Of a DNA stretch of 64,000 bases, positions 53,345 to 62,601 are shown one piece after another (position 1 is the stretch's first letter; each line of letters begins with the position of its first letter). A program made the translations under genes and the position numbers. This DNA comes from Marsupella aquatica. Taxonomy: Eukaryota > Marchantiophyta. A model generated the notes under the pieces. The model was not told where the DNA came from and did no database searches. It worked only from the letters and a program-made list of their open reading frames with translations. The stretch is taken from the NCBI GenBank assembly GCA_973895155.1, contig OZ316896.1, positions 7,998,001 to 8,062,000 of the forward strand. The letters are read 5' to 3'.

Positions 53345-54659
53345 TTGACAGTCAAGAGATGCTCGTTGAGCAAATTGCCAATGAGATTTAGTGGACCTAT
53401 GGGAGGCCCTAAATCCACACCATTGTCTTTGGCAGCATTCAGTGGTCTAATTGTTGGACCTGATGATTTGATTGAGGGTAATGCGCATGCAGCAGATGTT
53501 CCACCATTGGAGGAGTCTCATGAGGAGCACATCATGCGAGGATTACCTGTTGGTAGTGTTGTGTCACCAGTGTGGGGCACTGCACATGCCTTGCCATAGG
53601 CAGCAGCACGATTGGTACATGATGCATGGCGTCATGCTTTTACACCACAGTCAGGAGCAGAGCAGTATCTTGCAGATGGACCTGTGACTCTTTCACCATT
53701 GGATACCACTCCTATTGCTTGGCAATATCCACAAGAGGGTATTTGTTTGTTGGATCTTTTTGGTGGGATTAGCATTGGATTGGCTGCTATCACTGGATTG
53801 GCTGCACGGAGGGTCTCATTGCGACATGTGGCTATGTTGGTGGATAGATATCCACAGTTGCTGCCAATGGATGCTGTTCGTGGTTATCAGCATGCACTAC
53901 CTGCTGATATTTCATTGCTGGGGGCGGATCATCTACATCATGTTGGCCCCATTGATTTGGTGATTGCTGGTTGGCCATGTCAGGGCCAATCTAGAGCTGG
54001 CGTTGGGCATGGACTTCATGATCCACGCTCTGCATTGTTTTGGGAGATGTTACGGGTGCTGCGTCATCTCCAGCTACATCAGACACAGCCTCCAACATAC
54101 ATTTTGGAGAATGTGCCATTGTTAGGTGATGATCGTAGTCGGATTGTTGCCAGTGTTTACCAGGTGAGGTCTTGGATTGGACCTGCTGTGTTATTGGATG
54201 CTGCACGTGTGGGTTCTCGTGCACATCGTCCATGCTTGTGGTGGACTAATTTTGATCCCATGTGAGGTGCTGAAGCGCGCATTTGACAGTATTCCACGCT
54301 CACCAGCCTTAGTGGTGGATGATATTTTGGATCCAGAGCGTCGTGCACAGGGTGTGACCCACCTTGATCGTCCTCCATTGGCAATGGTCAATGCAGTTGG
54401 GCGCCCACGTTGTGCATTACCCACTCTTGTAAGCCACTCTACTTCATATGCATTCAGAGCAGGTGGCCCTGGACTTGTGTGGGACACAGCTCTCCAGCAG
54501 TTAGTGGAACCTACTGCTGATGAGAGAGAGCGTGCTATGGGATTTTTGACTGGCACCACTGCTGTTGCCTCTGTGTCAGAGGGTTTGCGGCGCCAGGTTC
54601 TTGGTCAAGCTGGACAGATTGTTGAGCAAGAAGGGATTGCTCAATCTACTGCTAAATAG
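53345..54659 (+). pseudogene. C5 cytosine DNA methyltransferase of element B (one frame shift)
   Basis: Transfers methyl from S-adenosylmethionine to cytosine C5. Motif I is LLDLFGGISIG (about 53740-53780). Motif IV is IAGWPCQGQSRAG, with the catalytic Cys codon at 53978-53980. Motif VI is YILENVP, with Glu at 54107-54109. Motif VIII is SRAHRPCLWW. After a one-base shift near 54250, the target-recognition stretch and motifs IX/X follow (ERERAMGFLTG ... LRRQVLGQAG, where GNA is usual). All catalytic motifs are present, about 310 residues in total, and a 90-residue spacer with TAG at 53597 precedes it. It is in line with gag-pol, not a separate gene. Similar captures have been reported in dinoflagellate and charophyte retrotransposons (my recollection). 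Likely role, inferred: methylating its own or host DNA to alter silencing or integration. Confidence 0.9.
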
Positions 54660-55806
54660 CAATCATCGGCTATCTCTTCTACCCTACAAAGAGATATTAG
54701 GGATTTGGTGGAGAGTTGGAAACCACAGCTTGGCCCTAAGTTGACAGGGGAGGAGAGACGTCGCATGCATCGATTCCTGAAGAGTTACTGGAATTGTTTT
54801 GCATTTAGCATGAAGGATTTGGGGACATTAAAGGGTCCTGGTATTCAGATTGAATTGGCTAGTGATGCGCCAATCTTTCGTAGGCCATACCATTACAGTG
54901 ACATGGAGAGAGCTCTGATTCAAAGCAGAACTCAAGATTTGTTGGAGGCTAGATTGGTGGAGATTTCATATGGGGAGTATGCATCTGCCACAGTGATGCC
55001 AGCCAAGAAGGATGTGCATGGCAATTACAGAGATAGGCGCATGTGTGGTGATTACAGACCCATTAATCGCCAGACAAAATCTGATAGATATGCCATGCCC
55101 ACACCTGAGGAGATCTTTGATGCTGTGGGGTATGCAAAGGTTTTCAGTTCATTGGATCTGAGGGCAGGGTACCATCAGCTTCCAATTAGGCATGCTGACA
55201 GGTCCAAGACAGCATTCTGGGGGATTGATTCTTATGGCAAAAATTGTTTGTATCAGTGGTTATTCTTACCATTTGGGTTGAAGAATGCACCAACTGAGTT
55301 CCAGAGAGTCATGGATCGAATCCTTGCAGGTTTGGATTTTGTCAGATGTTATATTGATGATATTTTGGTCTATTCTTCTACTGTGGAAGAACATCAGTAG
55401 CACTTGCAGACTGTGTTAGAGAGATTGAGAGCACATGGGTTGAAGCTCCATCCTAGCAAGTGTAAGTTCTTCCAAGACCAGATTGAGTATTTGGGCCACA
55501 CTATATACCCAGGGGAATTGGGTGTACAGCAGACTAAAGTGGAGGCCATTACACAGATTCCTTGTCCTATTGATGTGAGTAGAGTTCGTGCATTCTTGGG
55601 ATTGGCGAGCTATTACAGGAGGTATGTTAAAGGATTTAGCCAGCTTGCTAAACCTTGACCATACTCACTAAGTTGGATCAGGAATGGATTTGGGGTGATG
55701 ACCAGGAGCATGCCTTTAAGGAGTTGAAGCAAAGGTTGGCATCATCCCCTATTTTGAGAAGACCCATTTCAGCTACACACTGATTGGAGTGGAGTAGGAC
55801 TTGGAG
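54660..55806 (+). pseudogene. Reverse transcriptase of element B, with start of RNase H
   Basis: The frame continues from the methyltransferase through TAG at 54657 and 55398 (EEHQ*HLQ, Gln fits). RT motifs: MPAKKDVHGNYRDRRMCGDYRPIN, FSSLDLRAGYHQL, FLPFGLKNAPTEFQR and catalytic YIDDIL. The thumb and connection (FLGLASYYRRYV) follow to TGA at 55656, where the frame is lost. RNase H starts (ATHTDWSGVG-like after correction) but is cut off near 55806. Confidence 0.9.
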
Positions 55807-56180
55807 CAGTGTTGGGGTACACAACATCATCAGTTATTAGTGGCTGATAACTGACATCAGTTGCTGATATCAGTTATCTCAAAAATTTTAGAATCTCAGT
55901 TGAGGAGTTGAGAAGGGCCTTCGAACTTCCGCTCATCTCAGCTGGGCAGCCGAGGTTGATTCAATCTCGGCTGACCTCGGCGAGATGGGCGTACGGACCA
56001 AAAATAAAATAAAAAATAAAAAAACCAAAAAAATTTCCCGAAAAAAAAACATTTTGAAAAAAAAAAATTGAAATTTTTTTCCCCATCTCAGCTGGCCTCG
56101 CCGAGATGGGGCGTACGGACCGAAAAAAAACGTGGAAAAAAAAAACCAAAAATTTTCCCAAAAAAAAATTTGAAACAAAA
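55807..56180. repeat. Hairpin and A-rich block replacing RNase H
   Basis: Two tandem units each consist of a GC-rich inverted repeat (55932-56000; 56081-56122, core CATCTC.GC...GC.GAGATG followed by CGTACGGACC) and then an A-rich spacer. Before them are short dyads of CAGTTATC type. The rest of RNase H and the start of the integrase zinc domain are missing or displaced. Confidence 0.75.
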
Positions 56181-57588
56181 ATTTTTGGATTCTATTGTTG
56201 GCAGTGTTGATGCCAAAGAACGTGACAGGGTTCTACAGAGAGCCAAGAGGTTTCGATGGGAGGGAAACCATCTTTTGAGAGTACTGCATGATGGTAGGGT
56301 GTTGGTGGTACCAAAACCATCACAACGAGTACATTTGGTGCAACATGCACACGAGGAGTTGGGGCACTTTGGTGTGAAGCGCACTTATAGCTTGCTACAG
56401 GCACAGTATTGGTGGCGTGGTATGCACACTCATGTCCAACAGTTGATAGCTAAGTGTGTGGTATGTGATAGAGTGAGGGCATCATTTAATGCTCCCACTC
56501 CCCAGTTGCATCCGTTGCCGATCATGGGTTTGGGATATCGTTGGAGTTTGGATTTTGCTGGTCCATTATCTCTCACCCAACGTCATAATCGGTATGTTTT
56601 GGTCATGGTGGAGCACTTCTCCAAGTGGATTGAGCTAGTGGCGTTGCCCGATAAAGCTAGTGGAGGAGTTGCTGCTACATTTTTGGATCGTGTACTTAGT
56701 CATTTTGGAGCACCAGCTGAGGTGTTGACTGATCAGGGAACTGAGTTCCGTGGAGAGTTTGAGATTTTGTGTGAACAAGCTCTGATTGATCATCGTACTA
56801 CCTCTTGTGATCATCTTGAGGCAGATGGATTAGCTGAGAGAGTTGTGCAAACTGTGAAGAGAGGATTGCGTAAGTATGGCTTGCAGGTTGGTCATTTGGG
56901 AGATTGGGATCTCCAGCTATCTTGGTTAGCTATGGGCTACCGTTTCAGTCGGCAAGCATCACTTGCATCCTTCTCACCTTACTTTTTGCTCTATGGTAGA
57001 GAGCCAGATTTGCCAGCAGCTATTCATCGTCATGCTGCACCAGTTGTGAACTTGGATGATCCTGATGTTTGAGTCAAGGTGTGTTCAGAGAGAGCACGGG
57101 TATTTCAGAGAGTGATGCCCATGGCTTTTGACAACCTTGCCATTGCCCAACATTGTGATACTTTGAGGTATGCCACTATTCGTGGAGGAGGTTACCGTGC
57201 AAGCATTCGACGATTTCATCCTGGTGATTATGTTTATTTACAGCAGACAGCACCCACGACACTTGATGTGACCGCAGGCCAGACAATCTTACGTGTGCGT
57301 GAAGTGTTGCCTTCTGGTGTCCTGATGTTGGAGGGAAGCGATGGTATGGTTTGGAAGGATCATGTGCGCAACTGTGCACCATGTCACCTTCCCAACATTG
57401 ATGGTACAGTAGATCCAAGCTTGGCACATGTTCGTGCTGGCTTGAAATGTATGTTGTGTGGATCTGCTCAGGGAGCAGCTACTATGTTGATTTGTGATAA
57501 GTGTTCTAGAGGATGGCACATGTCATGTTTGACACCACCATTGCAGGTGATTCCTAGTGGATCATGGTTGTGTCCTCAGTGTCGGTGA
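56181..57588 (+). pseudogene. Integrase with C-terminal PHD finger of element B
   Basis: A single frame broken by TGA at 57070-57072. Zinc domain: HAHEELGHFGVKRT ... CVVCDRV. Catalytic core: LDFAGPL (D), LTDQGTEF (D), EADGLAERVVQ (E). The C-terminal part is FHPGDYVYL and a small beta-rich region. It ends with CMLCGSAQGAATMLICDKC, GWHMSCLTPPLQ and WLCPQCR, a C4-H-C3 PHD finger (57448-57585) directly before TGA. PHD fingers often read histone H3 tails, so this finger takes the position of the chromodomain in chromoviruses and may steer integration (inference). Confidence 0.9.
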
Positions 57589-57751
57589 AGCCAACTAGTT
57601 ATCATTTGTGTTCTCTTGGCAGATATGGATTGCAGGTAGGTGATCGATGGGGCTCACTTGCACCCGGCCTCCTGATCTTCACACCTAAAAAGGTGTATAT
57701 CAACCTTGTAGAACTCATGGCTAGCTAGAGTTAGGGGACCTTACTCCCAGC

Positions 57752-57763
57752 TAGGGGGATGAT
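57752..57763 (+). other. Polypurine tract candidate of element B
   Basis: TAGGGGGATGAT immediately precedes TGTGGG at 57764. This is a typical junction between polypurine tract and LTR, and suggests that the LTR originally started at 57764. Confidence 0.6.
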
Positions 57764-57899
57764 TGTGGGTTTTGGATATGTGTGGACATGAGTTCCACTT
57801 GTATTTCATTCTCTTGTGTTTGTGATGTGGCAGTGTGACTATGTTTGGATGTATGTGACAAGCGATGTATGTTGTGTAGCGATGTGTATGCGCACGACA
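57764..57899 (+). repeat. Block A, copy 1 (136 bp)
   Basis: Repeated at 58233-58368 with a few differences. Joined to the next repeat by GC, giving the palindrome GACAGCTGTC at 57896-57905. Confidence 0.9.
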
Positions 57900-57901
57900 G
57901 C

Positions 57902-58368
57902 TGTCACACCATTCTAGGTAGTGTTAGAGTGTATCGTACTATCTAGATCCATATGTTTGATATGTATGCTATGTGAGCCGATAAGGTTTCGTCAGGTTTG
58001 TGTGAGATGGTACTTCTCACTTGTGAGGCATTGAAAGGTCATCTTTCAATGTTGAGCCTTGGAGAGAGAGGAGCTTGAGTGTGGCTATGGTGGCTGTGAG
58101 CTCCGCTTGTGTAACGTGGATTCCTTGAGTAGTGCAAGGTGTGTTGGCTTGACATACGTGTGTGATCGGATTGGTGCGGGATTGAGGGGGTATTGTTGAC
58201 CAGGATCGTTGTGCCGATTGTAGCGAGATTATTGTGGGTTTTGGACATGTGTGGACATGAGTTCCACTTGTATTCCATTCTCTTGTGTTTGTGATGTGGC
58301 AGTGTGACTATGTTTGGATGTATGTGACAAGCGATGTATGTTGTGTTGCGATGTGTATGTGCACGACA
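57902..58368 (+). repeat. Right terminal repeat of element B (block B plus block A copy 2)
   Basis: 57902-58231 matches the left repeat. 58233-58368 is the second copy of block A. The whole runs from TGTCACACC to CACGACA and is followed by the TGTC target duplication. Confidence 0.9.
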
Positions 58369-58372
58369 TGTC

Positions 58373-58625
58373 GGATATTGATAATATATCTCTTTCCAGC
58401 GTTGAGGTGCCAAAATCTGACTCCATCATCGATATCAAACAGTGCGTCATCTGTCTCCTCTCCAGATGCATGGTCAGGTTTGATGGAATGGATGTCGTTG
58501 ATGGCAACGTCAAATCTTCCACAAAGATAGTTCTCACTAACCTGTTTGTACGTGTCGGATGAACCTACAGGGATGCTTACAATCTCCCCAGTATCAGGAC
58601 GAAGAAGCACGACTGAATTAGACAT
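58373..58625 (-). pseudogene. First exon part of the MULE-type gene, separated by element B
   Basis: The minus-strand ATG at 58625 begins MSNSVVLLRPDTGEIVSIPV, then an acidic stretch (GEETDDALFDIDD). The frame reaches the element B boundary at 58372 in INIR and resumes at 49049 after the TGTC duplication is collapsed. It divergently faces the palindrome cluster at 58.8-59.2 kb. Confidence 0.75.
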
Positions 58626-58846
58626 TGCGGGAGAATGATATTAATTTGATAAACAAAGGAACTGAGAAAATAGGAGAACATTACTCCACTTAAGTTAAGT
58701 AAACTCATTCCGAACCTCAGAAGATTATGGTTTGTAAACGACAAAACGAGTACTAGTCGTTAGATGCAGATACATAAATGTAGTTTGTTGTTTTGCCAAC
58801 GACACTACTTACCGGTAACGTGTAAAAAATGTGATCAGATAATTAT

Positions 58847-59147
58847 TAGCGCCCGACGCTACCATAAAGAAGTACTCGGGTTTCAACTTAGAAACCAGAC
58901 TGAATGTGCTAGCGCTAGGCGCTATCATTAGCAGACTGCCAAGTCAGAGCAAAATATTTTATTGATTTTGATGTAATTGCTGAAAAAATCAATAAACGTT
59001 TTATTTTGTTTTGGAATCGGTACTTCTTGGGAAAATACAAGGGGTATACATAGCTAGCGTCCGATGCTGACATAATCTCCTCTATGTCATTGTCATGTAT
59101 GAGAGAATTTTTAATGGTTTTTGATACTAGCGTCGGGCGCTAGTATC
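58847..59147. repeat. Four P2 palindromes upstream of the MULE gene
   Basis: 58847-58861 (TAGCGCCCGACGCTA), 58910-58924 (TAGCGCTAGGCGCTA), 59055-59069 (decayed) and 59123-59147. The last has perfect 10-bp arms (GATACTAGCG and CGCTAGTATC) around TCGGG. Confidence 0.85.
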
Positions 59148-59312
59148 GATGGAGATGACTTTGGTTTGCCCAACGGTTACATCTAACGGTAACATGTATG
59201 AACGAATTCCTTACTTTATGTTGTTTTCTGTTGGATTGTTTAACGATACACTCCCGTTCATCGCTGCATCCACAAATGACTTGAAAATAGACGTTAATTC
59301 TACTCATCACAT

Positions 59313-62300
59313 AGTGACGGACCAAACGAGAAGTGTGGTCACACTTCTCATTTTGCCCATGGCGCAAAAAAATTCTAAGGCAAAAACGTATTGGATATGA
59401 AATTGGTATTCCCTCTAAAAACCCAAATTTTAGATTTTAAAAACGAGAAAAAACAATTTGAATTTGAAGTTGGGATACGGCGTATCCCATTTTGGATCCC
59501 ACCGCGGTTTTCCAAAAAGAAAATACAACAAACGCAGTAAAAGGGGCAAGGTCATTTTACTCATCAAGAATATTCCTAGAAAATTCTTTTTAACGGTAAC
59601 TTTTAACTGACTGCGATGAAACTACAGATAGAAATTGACCACGGTCGGGGGCAAACTATAAATAGGAGAGCCATGATCAAATATTTCCGCTCATTTCTTC
59701 TCGCTCCCGCATCCTCTTGCTCCCCCGAGAATCCACACTCTCTATGCAAATTCGTATCCCCCCGAATCAAACTAGAATCTGAACAAGTGAGAATGATATA
59801 TCTTTTTGGAAATGATGAGGACGAATCCCAAATGGGATATGGCGTATCCCATTTGCGATTCAATCTTCAAAAATCCAGTTGGGTATCATAAACGTGAAAA
59901 AATGAGGTTGGATCAACCTCTAAATATGAAGCATTTAGGTGCGAAATGCAAGAAATTCAAGGTTGAATGCAAAATGGGATACCGCGTATCCCATTTCGGA
60001 TTCAACCGATGAATCACACGCATTTTAGAATCAAAAGATAGAAAATTCAATGTTGAATGCAAAGTGGGATACCAAGTATCCCATTTGGTATTCAACCTCT
60101 GAATATCTCACGTTAGGTCTCAAAAGCAGAGGTTGAATGTGAAGTGGGATACTGGGTATCTCACAATAAACACAGTGATGAACCAAATGAGGAGTGGGAA
60201 TGCACAAGCCATAAGTTTAGGAGTTGAATACGAAATGGGATACCACGTATCCTACTTTGGATTCAATCCAAGGATATGAGGCTTTTGGAATGCACAAGCC
60301 ATAAATTGAGAAATTCAATCCAAAACTAGTGAATACCGGGTCATTCTTAGCTTTGAGCCCCTAAGCTTTCAATTTTTTTTTCAAAGTCAAATCCAAAGAC
60401 CCTATCTAGCTGCCTGAGAATCTTGAAATGATCCAAATTCATACTTAACATCTTCATCACTAGTTGTGACAAGAATTGATATGAAAACAATGAAAGATGG
60501 ACTAAGATATGATCAGATTAAGTTGTGGGGTGAAATTATAAAATTACAAAAACTTAAGTTTGTACCCTCTCACGCTTCGGAAGCCATATCTTTATCGGTA
60601 TTTATCCAAATTCCTTATAATTGATACCGTTAGAAAGAAGAGCTTGAGACTTTTCAGCCTCTTTACTCGGCGCTGCAAAAATAGAAAAGAAAAAATTTGA
60701 GATCAGGCAAAATCTCGCAAAAAAATCAGATTGCATTTGTAAAAAAATCACAAATGATCAAAATTTCAAGAGGAATACCAAGTGGGATACCAAGTATCCC
60801 ATGTAGTATTCAAACATGTTATTTCACAAATCTAGACGGAAAAAATCATAAAACCTTGTATGAATACCAGGTGAACATGTTGTTTTATCCCATTTGGTAT
60901 AAGAATATGTTATTTTACAAATCAAGAACTTTACAAAGAGTGATAAGAATTTTACAAAGACCAAATGAAATCCAATTTGGTATTCAAATGTGAAAATGGA
61001 TGAGTGACTTGTGACCGAGGGCCAATCCGGGACTTTGAATCTGAGGTGGGATCCACAAACCCACTTGGTATTTGCCTCCATTTTTAGGTAGGTCTGTTGA
61101 TTGGTTCTACATATTTTGAAAGAGTAAAAAATGGATGTGATTGGGGTTGTGCTGAGCAAGGAAAAATCCAAAATTGTTTTGGAGTTGAATCAACAAATGG
61201 GACTCATGGATCCGTGTCGGTATGGATCCATGTCGGTATGGATCTGTGTCGGTATTCAAACCTCAATATTGAGGTGCAAGGTGTGGCAAGGGCAAATTTT
61301 GGCGGGTGAATACCAAATGGGATCCGTGGATCCGTGTTGGTATTCAAACCTCAATATCAAGGTGCAAGGTGCGACAAGGGCAAATTTTGGCAGGCGAATA
61401 CCAAATGGGATATTTTTGGACTTGTTCAGAAAACTCATCCTTGGTTTTGAGTGGGTTATTTTTGGACTTGTTCAGAAAAATGGGATACGTGGATCCCTAT
61501 TGGCATTCCCTGATTGGTCCGTACGAGGGTTTTTTATAGTGAGAGTCTATCTTTTCAAGGAATGCTGAAATCTAAATTGTAGATTTTTTAGGAAGTCGTC
61601 GTGGATCCCAGTTGGTCTTCAACTAGAATATCAAGGTATGTGGTGTGAAAAGTTCAAACTGTAGAGGTTGAATACTAGATGGGATCCATGGATCCCATCT
61701 GGTATTCATCCTCCTGTTTTCCCGATGAGTTTTTGGACTTGCAAAAACAAATGGGATCCATGGATCTCAGTTGGTATTCATGTCGAAAGATCTCCTGATG
61801 CAAAGTTGCAGGTGGAAAACATTGAGGTTGAATACGAGAGTGGATACTTGGATCCTGTCTCGTATTCATCATGCGTTATGGGCTAAAATATTTCCGAAGA
61901 TGTCGTCGGGTTAACTTAACTAACTGTATGGGTTGACTGTAGTCTGCGGTCAGTTTTTCGCAGTTTTTGGTTTTACTGCAGTTAAAAATTCAAATATTTT
62001 AAACCCGAGGTTAAGTGGAAGCGTCAAGAGAATGATTTGGTGCGGTTTTTGTTCACGTTCAACGGTTGAATCCGAAATGGGATACGCCGTATCCCATTTT
62101 CAGTTTGCCATTTTGATTGCAAAAATGAAATCTTGTGTTTTCCTAGTTTTGTTTGACGCTCGGATTTAGCTTTTAGAAGGATCACGTGAAAAACATTGTT
62201 TTTCTAGGTTTTGGAATTTGCTCTTTTTTTAGATGACGTGTCTCGGAATTTTGGAATGTAACAATTCTTTGTTTTAGTGTCGACAGTATCTCGATTTGAA

Positions 62301-62439
62301 ATCCGATGTTGGATGCAATTTTGGATTCATCCTCAAAATAGCGTTTTTGATCTTAATTTTGGTGATTTTTTGCCATTTTTTGCAAAATCAAAAACACACT
62401 TCTCGTTTGGTGGTCATACTTCTCGTTTGGTCCGTCACT
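59313..62439. mobile_element. TIR-bounded, palindrome-rich non-coding element
   Basis: The left end AGTGACGGACCAAACGAGAAG is matched in inverted form by the right end (to 62439, ...CGTTTGGTCCGTCACT). The right end repeats ACTTCTCGTTTGGT twice. Inside are at least twelve palindromes of 35-47 bp with core GGGATAC...GTATCCC or GGGATCC...GGATCCC, flanked by (G)TTGAATACCAAAT on one side and its complement on the other. No gene is seen. No target duplication was recognised. Confidence 0.55.
59961..60269. repeat. Cluster of long P3 palindromes
   Basis: Near-perfect palindromes at 59961-60007, 60052-60097, 60131-60165 and 60221-60269. Further copies lie at 59472, 59834, 60772, 61307, 61666-61711 (almost perfect over 46 bp), 61826 and 62064. 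Confidence 0.85.
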
Positions 62440-62601
62440 GTGTTTCATTTCAAATAGTCCCTGCCACCTGTCTTTGTTTGGATTGGTCAGTGAGATTCTT
62501 TCAATCCTTCTCGTTCTCCGTCACATGATGTCAACAGCACTATGATGGAAAAGTTTTAAAGGTTTTATGTAGTTCTTTGTATATGGTAATTTGTTCGGAG
62601 C
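62440..62601. other. Upstream stretch of the second ParB-like gene
   Basis: T-rich sequence without a clear TATA box; no other feature seen. Confidence 0.4.

Larger units (their letters stand above)
49050..58368 (+). mobile_element. Element B: Ty3/gypsy retrotransposon encoding a cytosine methyltransferase and a PHD finger
   Basis: The domain order is gag with zinc knuckles, protease, C5 methyltransferase, RT, an RNase H remnant, integrase and PHD finger. The ends are TGTCACACC (49050) and CACGACA (58368), flanked by TGTC at 49046-49049 and 58369-58372. Removing the element and one TGTC rejoins the reading frame of the minus-strand MULE gene, which confirms the boundaries. The LTR arrangement is unusual: a 330-bp block occurs at both ends, but a 136-bp block occurs only on the right, twice, on both sides of the 330-bp block. 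Eleven TAG and two TGA codons plus frame shifts show it is inactive. Confidence 0.9.

Noticed and set aside
50926-55400. Alternative genetic code with UAG read as glutamine
   Set aside because: TAG sits at many Gln positions, but TGA stops also occur at Arg positions. The element A LTR pair shows CAG and TAG at the same site, and several genes here appear to end at TAG. Methylated-cytosine decay explains both stop types.
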